DNA of 64,000 bases, taken from NCBI GenBank assembly GCA_963761445.1, contig CAVXHV010000019.1, positions 186,001 to 250,000 on the forward strand, given 5' to 3'. This DNA is from CAVXHV01 sp963761445. Lineage in GTDB: Bacteria > Planctomycetota > Planctomycetia > Isosphaerales > Isosphaeraceae. A program made the translations under genes and the position numbers. Of this stretch, positions 28,883-37,649 are shown piece by piece. The number at the start of each line of letters is the position of its first letter. Within the stretch, counting starts at the first letter, position 1. Under the pieces are notes generated by a model. That model was given only the letters and a program-made list of their open reading frames with translations. It had not been told where the DNA came from and made no database searches.

Positions 28883-29499
28883 TTGCGGCAGGACCTCGCG
28901 TCGAGTCGATCCGTGACCTCCGTGCCGACGGGCCAGGGTAATGCGCCTCCTCCCGCCGTCCTCCATTAGATTCGATCGCCCACGGCTTTGCCAGCGAAAA
29001 GCGCCCGCAAAGCGGCTGGTCATCCCGTGACGTCGGCTCGCGCAGGGCCTTGTCGGGTACGCTATTGAGAGTTAGGAAAGTAATGCACGCGGCAGAGGGA
29101 GGTCCGCGGTATGGAACAAGTTCCGAAGGAACGCTTGCCGCCGTGTCAGGTGCAACGCATGGGTCGGCGTCTGCTACCCCATCCATCGTGGGAGCATAGC
29201 GGCCAACGGGGTGAACGCCCCAGCCACCAACGCGGCCACGAGGGCCGAAACCAAACAAATGGCAATGAAACGTCCGCGTGAATTTCCCGAAAGTGTTCTG
29301 CTGAGCGGGGCGAACTGCCGGCGACCTGCTGGGTATTCCGCACGCGCCGTACTGCCGACGCTGTCGCGCGACAAGAAATCCCGTCAGCACGAGTGCGCAT
29401 CACGCCGATCACCGCATTGTATGATCGAGGGAGCGAGAAAACCGAGCTCGAAGCACGGTTCTCCTAGTTAATCGACGCAACCCGACTCGAGGCCGCACG
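28883..29499. other. Intergenic region, no secure gene
   Basis: About 617 bp between the divergent TIR and sigma-thioredoxin genes. A 66-codon minus-strand frame at 29174-29374 has a hydrophobic segment (FIAICLVSALVAALVAGAF) and could be a tiny membrane protein, but start and homology support are lacking. The last bases hold GAGG 10 bp before the next ATG. Confidence 0.4.
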
Positions 29500-32214
29500 A
29501 TGACCACACGCCTGGCGCAATCCCCATGGCAGTCACTCGATACGCTCTTCAGCACGGGCGCGGTCGGCGCATTGCCCGACCCCGACTTGCTCAAGTGCTT
29601 TCGCAGCGAGAGCGGAGCCCGCGGACAGGAGGCGTTCCGCATCCTGGTCGAGCGCCACGGCCCGATGGTGCTCTCCCTTTGCCGCAGCCTGATTCCCGAT
29701 TCACACGAAGCCGAAGACGCGTTTCAGGCCACATTTCTGGTGCTCGTGCGCAAGGGACACACGATCTGGGTGCGCGATTCGGTCGGCCCCTGGCTTTATG
29801 GAGTCGCCAACCGGGTCGCGCGGCGGACACGGCGCCGCACGATTGCGCGGCAGCGGGTGCACAGCGCCATCAACGACCATGTCGCTGATCCCACGGCGAA
29901 CGCGCCCATCATCGACGCCGACTCGCGAGAGATCGACCGCACGATCCACGAGGAGATCGCCGGTTTACCCGCCAGTCTTCGCGAGGCGATCGTGCTTTGT
30001 ACCTTCGAAGGCCTGACCTACCACGCCGCGGCGCGGCAGCTCGGCGTGCCCGAGCCGACACTCCGCGGACGCCTCCGCCGCGCCCGGCGCAGGCTCGAAT
30101 CGCAGCTTCGCGGCCGGGGAATCGCTACGTTCATGCCGATCGCGCCATCGGCTGCGCTTCCAGCACGGCTCGTCCGCTCCACGGTGCAACACGCGGCCTG
30201 GTGGGCATCGATGACGGGTCTGATCGGCGGCGCACCGGGCATTCCGGCTTCGATCGCCGTTCTGGCCCGGGGCGTGCTTCGCTCGATGCTGCTCGGGGCA
30301 TGCAAGGTGCCAGCCGTCATTGCGCTCCTTGCGGGCGGAATCCTGGCCGCCGCGGTCTGGGCTGAACCGGCCGAGACAAAATCTCTCGGCGCGCCGGCGA
30401 GGCCGGCCGCCGAGCCCAAGCGATCGGCCGCCCTGGCCGCTCCAGCCGGCGGCGCCGCACCCCAGCCCCAGCCGGCCGCTCGGCCCGGAGCCCGCGTCAT
30501 CGCAGGCCGCCTCACGGACGCTACCGGCCGGCCAATCGGCGGCGCAAAGTTGATGTTCGCGCCGAAGTCTCCCCTGGCGCCCTTCGAGGAGGCTGGGATG
30601 GCGGTCTCGGACGCCGAAGGACGCTACCGGATCGAACTTGCCGGTTTTCCATTCGGTTCGGAGACCCTGCCGGCGACCGGCGCGCTTCGCTACCTCGTGC
30701 TCGCACCGGCGTTTCACAGCGAGGCTGGAAACGTCGACGAAGGGAATATGCCGGTCGCTCTGGACATTCGACTTTCGGCCGAGGAATGGACATCCACCGA
30801 GATCCTCCTGGTCGATCGAGACGGCAAGCCTGTCGCCGGCGCCGAGCTGACGTTTCAGATGGGAGGCCCGTTTACCTGGTCGCGCGAAACGTCTGACGCC
30901 CAGGGCCGCTGTACCGTGAAGTCGCCACGCACGCAGGGCTTTTCGATCTCGATTCGCAGCGACGGGTTCCTTCCCACCCGGCTTGGGACGACGGGCACGG
31001 CGGAAGGCCCACCGAAGAGCATGACCGTCCCGCTTTATGCAAAAATCGAGGGAAGGGTCGTCGACGAAGCCGGCAAACCCGTGGCGGGCATCCAGATTGG
31101 CCGGCTGATCGCGCCCAACTACGACGGCGGTCTGGACAAACCGAGCGATTATCTCCAGGTATTCGCACCCGCCGGCTCGACCAAGCCGGCAATCACCGAC
31201 AGCGAAGGCCGCTTTCACCTGGAGCCAAGGATCAACCTGGATAACCGCACCGGGAAATTCAAGATTTGGCCGATGGCCGTTGTTTTCGCGGACACCGATC
31301 TGCGCCGGGTTTACTTTCTCCGGGTCGAAGTGGAAGCGCCGCGCCAGCCATACGAGATCGTGCTGCGACCGGCCCGTCACGTGCGAATACCCATTGAGCA
31401 CGTCGTGTCGGCTGGCTCAAGCTCGCTCGAGAGCTGGTGGGAGCTGAACGATCTGGCCGGCGCGGACAAGCCCGGTCAAGGCCTGTTCGTCATGCAAGGT
31501 CTCGTGCAGAAGCAGGGATCGGGCCCGACCGGTTCTCAGCAAGATTGGATCGACGCATTCTGGCCGGAAGGAAAGTATCGGCTCCAGGTGAATTCCGCCG
31601 TGCAAGAGCCACGAGCGGGAGCGGAGGAGACCTCGACGGAGATCGTGGTGCCGGCCGGTGATGGTCCGCTGGTCCTGCCGCCCATACAGTTGAAAGTCTT
31701 GCCCTTGCGCGGGCTCGTGGGCAAGCCCGCGCCCGAAATCGACGCCAAGGACTTGAACACGGGAGCCCCGGTGAAACTGGCCGACTACAAGGGGAGGATC
31801 GTTGTCCTCGATTTCTGGGGATACTGGTGCGGCCCCTGCATCGGGGCGATGCCGGCGCTCATTCAAGCCCACGACAAGTTCAAACAAAAGCCCGTCACGA
31901 TCATCGCGCTCCACGACCAATCCGTCCAGTCGCGCGACGAGTACGACCGGCGGCTATCCGAGGTGAAGCGCGTGGCCTGGGGCAACCGCGATCTGCCGTT
32001 CCAGGTGGTCCTCGATCACCCCGACCCCGCAGTGCCCGCCGGCGAAGCCGCGATTGGCCAGGGAATCTCGTGCAAGCGCTACCAGATCCAGGGCTTCCCG
32101 ACGACGCTCGTCATCGACCAGGACGGGAAAGTCGCCGGCAGCGTCAATGTCCGCGAAGAAGGCCGTCTCGACGCGATGATTAACGAGCTGCTGAAAAAGT
32201 CTCCCAAGAAATGA
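29500..32214 (+). CDS. ECF sigma factor fused to membrane helix, carboxypeptidase-regulatory-like domains and a TlpA-like thioredoxin domain
   Basis: A single intact 904-residue frame. Sigma2 is at ~45-112 (HEAEDAFQATFLVLVRKGH) and sigma4 at ~150-203 (LPASLREAIVLCTFEGLTY, LGVPEPTLRGRLRRARRRL). A transmembrane helix lies at ~268-287 (CKVPAVIALLAGGILAAAVW). Three carboxypeptidase-regulatory-like segments lie near 333-400, 434-495 and 514-600 (AGRLTDATGRPIGGAKL; LVDRDGKPVAGAELTF; GRVVDEAGKPVAGI). The C-terminal ~160 residues are a TlpA/AhpC-type thioredoxin fold (GKPAPEIDAKDLNTG, VVLDFWGYWCGPC with Cys777 and Cys780, and YQIQGFPTTLVIDQDGK). This predicts sigma inside, redox domain outside. Redox control of transcription is an inference from the architecture. 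Confidence 0.88.
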   Translation: MTTRLAQSPWQSLDTLFSTGAVGALPDPDLLKCFRSESGARGQEAFRILVERHGPMVLSLCRSLIPDSHEAEDAFQATFLVLVRKGHTIWVRDSVGPWLYGVANRVARRTRRRTIARQRVHSAINDHVADPTANAPIIDADSREIDRTIHEEIAGLPASLREAIVLCTFEGLTYHAAARQLGVPEPTLRGRLRRARRRLESQLRGRGIATFMPIAPSAALPARLVRSTVQHAAWWASMTGLIGGAPGIPASIAVLARGVLRSMLLGACKVPAVIALLAGGILAAAVWAEPAETKSLGAPARPAAEPKRSAALAAPAGGAAPQPQPAARPGARVIAGRLTDATGRPIGGAKLMFAPKSPLAPFEEAGMAVSDAEGRYRIELAGFPFGSETLPATGALRYLVLAPAFHSEAGNVDEGNMPVALDIRLSAEEWTSTEILLVDRDGKPVAGAELTFQMGGPFTWSRETSDAQGRCTVKSPRTQGFSISIRSDGFLPTRLGTTGTAEGPPKSMTVPLYAKIEGRVVDEAGKPVAGIQIGRLIAPNYDGGLDKPSDYLQVFAPAGSTKPAITDSEGRFHLEPRINLDNRTGKFKIWPMAVVFADTDLRRVYFLRVEVEAPRQPYEIVLRPARHVRIPIEHVVSAGSSSLESWWELNDLAGADKPGQGLFVMQGLVQKQGSGPTGSQQDWIDAFWPEGKYRLQVNSAVQEPRAGAEETSTEIVVPAGDGPLVLPPIQLKVLPLRGLVGKPAPEIDAKDLNTGAPVKLADYKGRIVVLDFWGYWCGPCIGAMPALIQAHDKFKQKPVTIIALHDQSVQSRDEYDRRLSEVKRVAWGNRDLPFQVVLDHPDPAVPAGEAAIGQGISCKRYQIQGFPTTLVIDQDGKVAGSVNVREEGRLDAMINELLKKSPKK

Positions 32215-32474
32215 GTGTTGGGCTCGACTGCCCGCGCGTCCCGCCAGCACGCTGATGGTCATATCGGCTCGTCCATGACCATTCGCTTCGCAAGCGGGCC
32301 GTCTTTTGACGCAAACCGCGAGAAGCCGGGCTTGTCGCCTTCCGATAGAAACGCGACGAGGTCGCCAAACAGGATGTATCCTAAAGCATTGTCGTCCCGG
32401 GCCCAATGCGATAGCCTGACAAGGCACAGACACCGCGCCAGAATGAGCCGAGAGATTCCAGGACTTCCCAGCCC
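32215..32474. other. Intergenic region, nothing recognised
   Basis: Some 260 bp between the sigma-thioredoxin gene and the XdhC gene. Short frames on both strands lack support. It should hold the promoter of the molybdenum cofactor operon, but no clear boxes were found. Confidence 0.4.
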
Positions 32475-33599
32475 ATGCGTGACGTGATCGGACATTTGAT
32501 CAAGGCCCTCGAAGCGGGGGGCGAAGTCATCGTCTGCCAGGTGGTCGAGACCCGGGGATCGACTCCGCAGAAGGCCGGTTCGCTCATGATCGTCAGTCCC
32601 GACGGGGGGCAGGGGGGCACTCTCGGTGGCGGCTGTGTCGAGAACGAGGTGAAGACAAAGGCGCTGCGGCAGCTTTCAAGCGGGACGGCGGCGGTGCATT
32701 CGTTCGTGCTGGACCACGATTACGCCTGGGCCGACGGGCTGATCTGCGGCGGGCGTATGGTGGTGATCGCCCAGCCCGTGCGCGGCGAGGAGCCGCTGGA
32801 ATACTTCCGGGCGGTTGCGCGGTTTCTCGACAGTGGGCATGGCTTCACCGAGGCCGTGATGCTCGGAACCGGATCGGTCGAAGGCCAGCCCGTGGGCCGC
32901 CGTATCCTGTTTGACGCCGAAGCCGTCGCCCGAGCGAGTCTGCCCGCCGGCGATGTTCCTGGCGGGCTCTCGGCCTCCATCGTCAATCCGGCGAGCCGGC
33001 CCAAGCCGTCTGTGCACGACGGGGTCGCGTTCCTGCCGAGCTGGCCGCGGATCCGCCTGATCGTCGTCGGGGCAGGGCATGTCGGCCAGGCCGTTGCCGA
33101 GCTCGCCGCCCAGGCTGATTTCGACGTCTGGGTCGTGGATGACCGGGCCCAGTACGCCAATCGCGACCGCTTTCCCAGGGCACAGAAAATCCTGGTGGCG
33201 CCCATCGACGAGGTCTTTCCCTCGCTCCAGATCAATTCGCTGAGCTACGCCTTGATCGTGACCAGAGGGCACGGGCATGACCAGGAAGCCTTGTATCAAC
33301 TGGCTCCGACCGCGGCGGAATACGTGGGCATGATCGGCAGCCGGCGGAAGATACGGCTCATCTTTGACAACCTGCGCGAAGCCGGGATCCGTGAGGCTGA
33401 CCTGGCGCGCGTCACCGCGCCGGTCGGGCTGGAAATCGGCTCGCAGACCGTCCCCGAGATCGCGATCAGCATCGTCGCCGAGCTGATCGCCCGCCGGAAT
33501 CTCGGAGCGGACAAGGCCAACGGCGTGCGACGGAGTGAAGCACCGGCGATGGTCGACGCCGAGGTGCGCTGCGACTCACGCGCCGGGGGTGCTGCATGA
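32475..33599 (+). CDS. XdhC/CoxI-family molybdoenzyme maturation protein
   Basis: A 374-residue XdhC-family protein. The N-terminal XdhC/CoxI domain shows VCQVVETRGSTPQKAGSLMIV and GGGCVENEVK. The C-terminal Rossmann domain has LIVVGAGHVGQAVAELAAQADFDV, VDDR and YVGMIGSRRK. These proteins bind molybdenum cofactor and deliver the mature cofactor to xanthine dehydrogenase or CO-dehydrogenase-type enzymes. The stop overlaps the start of the MocA-MoaD gene (ATGA), so it is translationally coupled. No molybdoenzyme structural gene is in the window; the client must be encoded elsewhere. Confidence 0.88.
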   Translation: MRDVIGHLIKALEAGGEVIVCQVVETRGSTPQKAGSLMIVSPDGGQGGTLGGGCVENEVKTKALRQLSSGTAAVHSFVLDHDYAWADGLICGGRMVVIAQPVRGEEPLEYFRAVARFLDSGHGFTEAVMLGTGSVEGQPVGRRILFDAEAVARASLPAGDVPGGLSASIVNPASRPKPSVHDGVAFLPSWPRIRLIVVGAGHVGQAVAELAAQADFDVWVVDDRAQYANRDRFPRAQKILVAPIDEVFPSLQINSLSYALIVTRGHGHDQEALYQLAPTAAEYVGMIGSRRKIRLIFDNLREAGIREADLARVTAPVGLEIGSQTVPEIAISIVAELIARRNLGADKANGVRRSEAPAMVDAEVRCDSRAGGAA

Positions 33600-34486
33600 T
33601 CGCGGCCATCGTTCCCGCCGCCGGCCGCAGCCGGCGGATGGGCCGGCCTAAACTACTGTTGCCGACGACGGGCGAGGGGACGACGCTGATCGCCCACGTC
33701 GTGACCGCATTGCGCCAGGGGGGGGCCGATCGCGTGGTGGTTGTTGCCCCGCCTGAGGATTCTGAGGAGGGTCCGGCCGTCGCCAGCGCGGCACGAGAGG
33801 CCGGAGCTATCGTCGTCGCCCCGAGAGAGCGGCCGGCCGAGATGCGTGATTCGATCGAGATCGGCCTTGCAACAGCCGCCAGGCCCACGCCGCCGGAGCA
33901 CGTCCTGGTTGCGCCGGGGGATATCCCCGGCATCACGGCCCAGATCGTCGCGGCACTCGTCGCAGAGAGCATCCGGCGGCCGGAGAAGATCGTCGTGCCA
34001 CGCTGCGGAGAGCGCCGGGGGCACCCGCTCGTGCTGCCGTGGTCGCTGGCCGCGGATGTGGCGTCACTACCCAAGGACCAAGGATTCAACGCACTCCTGG
34101 CCCGACATCAATCGCTCGTCGTGGAGCTTGCCGTTGCCGATGAGCGCGTCGCGGACGACATCGACAGCCCCGAGGACCTGCGCCGGTGGGAAGAACGACG
34201 CAACGCCCGCGGTCATGTGCAGGTGAAATTTTTTGCACTGGCGAGAGAGCGGGCCGGGCGCCCGGAGATGGAGCTTGAGCTGCCCTTAACCTGCCGGGTT
34301 TCGGACCTCCGAGCGGAAATCGCCCGCCGGCTGCCCGAGCTTGCCCCGCTCATGAAGACCGTGATGATCGCCGTGAATGAGGAGTACGCAGGAGATGACG
34401 CACCGGTCGAAGCGGGCGCGCGAGTTGCGGTGATCCCGCCGGTCAGCGGTGGAGCCGGGCGCTTCCGGAGATCACGGCGGCCATGA
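33596..34486 (+). CDS. Fusion of MocA-like nucleotidyltransferase and MoaD-like sulfur carrier
   Basis: Residues 1-~195 are a MobA/MocA-type NTP transferase (IVPAAGRSRRMGRPKLLLPT, VVVAPPED, VAPGDIPGIT, RRGHPLVLPW), expected to add CMP or GMP to molybdopterin. Residues ~208-288 are a MoaD ubiquitin-like fold (VQVKFFALARERAGRPEMELELP, VNEEYAGDDAPVEAGARVAVIPPVSGG). In free MoaD the terminal Gly-Gly is adenylated and thiocarboxylated. Here GG is followed by nine more residues (AGRFRRSRRP region), so the tail would need trimming or the carrier would be inactive. It overlaps XdhC upstream and MoaE downstream by 4 bp each. The frame is intact. Confidence 0.85.
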   Translation: MIAAIVPAAGRSRRMGRPKLLLPTTGEGTTLIAHVVTALRQGGADRVVVVAPPEDSEEGPAVASAAREAGAIVVAPRERPAEMRDSIEIGLATAARPTPPEHVLVAPGDIPGITAQIVAALVAESIRRPEKIVVPRCGERRGHPLVLPWSLAADVASLPKDQGFNALLARHQSLVVELAVADERVADDIDSPEDLRRWEERRNARGHVQVKFFALARERAGRPEMELELPLTCRVSDLRAEIARRLPELAPLMKTVMIAVNEEYAGDDAPVEAGARVAVIPPVSGGAGRFRRSRRP

Positions 34487-34923
34487 TCGAGATCACCTCG
34501 TCGCCGATTGACCATGCCGCGCTTACCGAGCGCGTTCGAGCGGCGCACGCGGGGGCTGTCTGCACATTTCTGGGAACGGTGCGCGACCTCACGGGCGACC
34601 GAAAGACGGTGGCGCTCGAGTATGAAGCATACGGGGAGATGGCGCTCAAAAAGCTTGCCGAGCTCGAGGGTGAAGCCCGGCGGCGCTGGCCAATCATCGA
34701 GCTGGCGCTGGTGCACCGCACGGGCGAGCTGGAACCGGGCGAGGTGAGCGTGGTCGTTGCGGTGAGCACCCCGCACCGCCATCAAGCGTTTGAAGCGTGC
34801 CGGTGGCTCATCGATACACTCAAGGAGGTGGTCCCGATCTGGAAACGAGAAAAGTGGGACGACGGGAAAGAGGAATGGATCCATCCTGGACTGAACCCTT
34901 TGGGCGGGCCAGAAAACGCTTAG
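34483..34923 (+). CDS. moaE: Molybdopterin synthase catalytic subunit MoaE
   Basis: A 146-residue MoaE. It converts precursor Z (cyclic pyranopterin monophosphate) to molybdopterin together with thiocarboxylated MoaD. Landmarks are HAGAVCTFLGTVRDLTGDRKTVALEYEAY (split across the fold core), HRTGELEPGEVSVVVAVS, HRHQAFEACRWLIDTLKEVVPIWKREKWDDG, including the conserved KKE/KREKW-type lysines. The ATG overlaps the stop of the MocA-MoaD fusion gene. Length is normal for the family. Confidence 0.93.
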   Translation: MIEITSSPIDHAALTERVRAAHAGAVCTFLGTVRDLTGDRKTVALEYEAYGEMALKKLAELEGEARRRWPIIELALVHRTGELEPGEVSVVVAVSTPHRHQAFEACRWLIDTLKEVVPIWKREKWDDGKEEWIHPGLNPLGGPENA

Positions 34924-34996
34924 GGGAAGATCGGGGCCCTCAAGGTATAATGAAGGAACGTCAAGAACGCGGGATCAAACCACCAAGCAGGCATCA

Positions 34997-35998
34997 ATGA
35001 CATCCAGACCGAACCGACTGATTGACTCCTGGGGACGGCCGCACAACAACCTGCGGATCAGCGTGACGGACCGCTGCAACATCCGGTGCGTCTACTGCAT
35101 GCCCGAGGAGGTTCGGTTTCAACCGCGCGCGGCCTTGCTGACATTCGAGGAAATCGAGCGCGTTGCACGGGTTGCGGTCACGCTGGGAATCGATAAAGTG
35201 CGTCTGACGGGCGGTGAGCCCCTGGTGCGCCGCGACTTGCCGAAGCTGGTCGAGAAGCTCGTGGCCATCGAGGGGCTCGACGATGTTGGGTTGACGACCA
35301 ACGGGATTTTGCTCGCAGGCGCTGCGAAAGCCCTGCGAGGCGCGGGTCTCAAGCGGATCAACGTCAGTCTGGACACGCTCGATCCGGCGCGGTTCGAGCG
35401 CCTGACTCGTCGACCGGGGCTCGAGCGGGTCATCGAAGGGATTTTGGCAGCGAAGCAAGCGGGATTCGAGCCGGTGAAGATCAACGCGGTCGCGATTCGA
35501 GGCGAGACTGAAGAGGACGTCGTGCCGCTGGCCCGGTTTGCCCGCGAGCATGGGCTCGAGCTGCGGTTCATCGAGTACATGCCGCTGGACGCCGGTCATC
35601 GCTGGGAACGCGAAAAGGTGCTGTTCGCAGCCGACATCCTCGATTTGATCAGCAATGGGATCGGCGAGCTCGCACCCGTGTTCGATCCCGACCCGCGGGC
35701 GCCTGCCGTCGATTACGAGTATGCCGACGGGGGCGGAAAGGTCGGGGTCATCGCCTCGGTGAGCCGCCCGTTCTGCATGAGCTGCAACCGGCTGCGGCTG
35801 ACATCCGACGGCAAGCTGCGGAACTGTTTGTTCTCACTCGATGAAAGCGACGTGCGCGGGCTGCTTCGCGGCGGGGGCAGCGACGAGGAGATCGCCCGGA
35901 CGTTTTGCAAGTGCGTGGCCTCGAAGTGGGAGGGCCACGAGATCAACACCTCGCGATTCATCCAGCCCGAACGTCTGATGCACTCGATCGGAGGCTGA
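34997..35998 (+). CDS. moaA: GTP 3',8-cyclase MoaA (radical SAM)
   Basis: A 333-residue radical SAM enzyme that makes the first molybdenum cofactor intermediate from GTP. The SAM cluster motif is CNIRCVYC (Cys27, 31, 34). TGGEPLVRRDL binds SAM. The C-terminal cluster cysteines are in FCMSCNRLRLTSDGKLRNC, and the protein ends in the functional Gly-Gly (SIGG). Only MoaC is missing from the local set for molybdopterin synthesis. Same strand as MoaE with a 73-bp gap. Confidence 0.95.
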   Translation: MTSRPNRLIDSWGRPHNNLRISVTDRCNIRCVYCMPEEVRFQPRAALLTFEEIERVARVAVTLGIDKVRLTGGEPLVRRDLPKLVEKLVAIEGLDDVGLTTNGILLAGAAKALRGAGLKRINVSLDTLDPARFERLTRRPGLERVIEGILAAKQAGFEPVKINAVAIRGETEEDVVPLARFAREHGLELRFIEYMPLDAGHRWEREKVLFAADILDLISNGIGELAPVFDPDPRAPAVDYEYADGGGKVGVIASVSRPFCMSCNRLRLTSDGKLRNCLFSLDESDVRGLLRGGGSDEEIARTFCKCVASKWEGHEINTSRFIQPERLMHSIGG

Positions 35999-36009
35999 AA
36001 AGTCGCGTC

Positions 36010-36438
36010 ATGAGCACGCCCAAAGCCGAATTGCCCTGGTACCGGGATGGACTTGCTTTCTCGTGCACTCGCTGCGGCGCTTGTTGCACGGGAGCACCAG
36101 GTTACGTGTGGGTATCGCCCGAAGAGATCGAGGCGATTGCTGCCTATCGGGGCCAGAGCGTTTCCGAGTTTTCGGCGAAGTTCGTCCGGAGGGTCGGCCA
36201 GCAGTACAGTCTGGTCGAGAGGCCGGGCGGCGACTGCATTTTTTGGGACAAGAAGGCGGGCTGCACCGTCTACCCGGCCCGGCCGGTCCAGTGTCAGACC
36301 TGGCCATTCTGGCCGGAAAATGTTGAATCGCCCGAAGATTGGGAGCATGTTCGATCCGTCTGCCCGGGGTCGGGTCACGGCCGGGTGTATACCGTGGATG
36401 AGATCGTCTCCTCGATTTCCAGGCATCAAGATGAATAA
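36010..36438 (+). CDS. YkgJ-family cysteine cluster protein (copy 1)
   Basis: A 142-residue YkgJ/zinc- or iron-chelating type protein. The ATG at 36010 directly follows moaA, and longer open sequence upstream lies inside moaA. Metal-ligand cysteines are CTRCGACCTG near the start, and DCIFWDKKAGCTVYPARPVQCQTWPFW further on. Family members are thought to bind Fe-S or Zn; the substrate is unknown. It overlaps by 8 bp a second, diverged family member, and both may be co-transcribed with the molybdenum genes. Confidence 0.85.
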   Translation: MSTPKAELPWYRDGLAFSCTRCGACCTGAPGYVWVSPEEIEAIAAYRGQSVSEFSAKFVRRVGQQYSLVERPGGDCIFWDKKAGCTVYPARPVQCQTWPFWPENVESPEDWEHVRSVCPGSGHGRVYTVDEIVSSISRHQDE

Positions 36439-36913
36439 GTGTAGTGCTGTGAGTGAAGAGTCCGGCCCCGCCAAGCCGGCCTGGGCAGACGAGCTGGGCG
36501 CGCTTTACGCGGCCGTCGATCGCGAGGTCGCCGCGATCGGCCCGGTGTGCGTGCTCTCCGGGCGGTGTTGCCGTTTCCTCGAGTATGGACACACCCTTTT
36601 CGTCTCGACGGCTGAGGTGGAGTATCTGCTCGAATTGGCCCCGCCGCCTGCGCGGCCGCTCGATGGCGGCGCGACTTGTCCGTGGCAAGACGCCCGCGGG
36701 CATTGCACGGCCCGCGATGCCCGGCCGCTTGGTTGCCGTATCTATTACTGTGACCCCTCTTTTCAGGAGGAAGCACATCGGCTTTCCGAGCGATTCATTG
36801 ATGGCATGAAGACGTTGTGTTCTGACCACGGGATTTCATGGAATTACGCTCCGCTGCATCGGCATCTCGAGGAGCAGCAACGGCAGGGGCGATTCCCTCG
36901 GAATCCTTCTTGA
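36431..36913 (+). CDS. YkgJ-family cysteine cluster protein (copy 2)
   Basis: A 160-residue second YkgJ-type protein. Start ATG at 36431 inside the end of copy 1. Cysteine pattern: VCVLSGRCCRFLEYGH, then CPWQDARGHCTARDARPLGCRIYYCD. The spacing differs from copy 1, and a leading Cys is displaced (VCVLSGRCC instead of CTRCGACC), so the site may differ. It ends in a basic, Gln-rich tail. Function unknown; tandem arrangement suggests a heteromeric pair. Confidence 0.82.
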   Translation: MNKCSAVSEESGPAKPAWADELGALYAAVDREVAAIGPVCVLSGRCCRFLEYGHTLFVSTAEVEYLLELAPPPARPLDGGATCPWQDARGHCTARDARPLGCRIYYCDPSFQEEAHRLSERFIDGMKTLCSDHGISWNYAPLHRHLEEQQRQGRFPRNPS

Positions 36914-36990
36914 CACTACTCTAAGCCACCAATACACTTGAGCCACTTCGTGCCCCTGGGGCCGACCGCGCAATCGTGGAGACAGCAATC

Positions 36991-37374
36991 GTGACCAAGA
37001 AAGAAATCGTTAAACGGATCTCGGAAGACATCGGTCTGACTCAGCTCAAGACCAAGGACATCGTGCAGCGAACTCTCGACGCCATCATCGACACACTCGT
37101 CACGGAGGGTCGGATCGAGCTGCGCAATTTCGGTGTCTTCGAAGTTAAACAGCGTGCCCCGCGAAAGGCACGTAATCCGCGCACCGGAGACAAGGTGTAT
37201 GTCCCGTCCAAGAACGTGGTGACGTTCAAGCCAGGGAAGGAAATGGAAGAATTGGTTCGAAAGATAGATCCGTCAAAACTTCCGCTATTGGAAGAGGGCT
37301 CGGATGCCGATTTAGAAAACGACGGACCTGTGGAAGGGGTCTCGGAAGCGGAAGCCAAAGCCTCCGCAGAGTGA
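36991..37374 (+). CDS. HU/IHF-family DNA-binding protein with acidic C-terminal tail
   Basis: The GTG at 36991 (MTKKEIVKRISEDIGLTQLKTKDIV) is favoured because GGAGA lies 8 bp upstream and it gives the usual HU N-terminus; a GTG 15 bp earlier is possible. HU landmarks are IELRNFGVFEVKQRAPRKARNPRTGDKV, the DNA-binding arm, and VVTFKPGKEMEELV. The last ~30 residues (LLEEGSDADLENDGPVEGVSEAEAKASAE in sense) are acidic and are not part of the normal ~90-residue HU. Such tails can tune DNA binding. It is a nucleoid protein or architectural factor. Confidence 0.9.
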   Translation: MTKKEIVKRISEDIGLTQLKTKDIVQRTLDAIIDTLVTEGRIELRNFGVFEVKQRAPRKARNPRTGDKVYVPSKNVVTFKPGKEMEELVRKIDPSKLPLLEEGSDADLENDGPVEGVSEAEAKASAE

Positions 37375-37451
37375 GGCCCGCCCGGGGACGCAGGCGACCG
37401 CCGTCGCAGTATGCGAGTCTCTCGTCAGAAAGACGTGAGAGCTATGAACTT

Positions 37452-37479
37452 GGGAGGAGAGCTGCTTCGCAGCTTTCCC
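37452..37479 (+). terminator. Stable hairpin after HU gene
   Basis: GAGCTGC and GCAGCTTTC arms around a TTC loop form a strong stem 77 bp after the HU stop. There is no T-run, so it is not a classical terminator; it may be one end of a structured leader that runs to the small lipoprotein gene. The ~170 bp that follow are GC-rich and may fold but match no RNA family I know. Confidence 0.35.
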
Positions 37480-37649
37480 TCGGCTCTTCGGGTGAAGGAC
37501 TGACCCGGTCGAGTTCCGGCGGTGGCGAAGGGAATCGGGCTCGGGGCGCTTGGGCAGGAGCCCGCGCGGCGAGTCCCCCCGGAAGAGACCCAATCAAGGA
37601 ATGTACGGGTGCTCTGAACGGGCGGTCACCAAGACGGGAGGAGCCCGAC

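Noticed and set aside
37480..37649. Known structured RNA (RNase P, SRP, tmRNA, cobalamin riboswitch) after the HU gene
   Set aside because: Diagnostic conserved motifs of those RNAs are absent, although the region is GC-rich and may fold.
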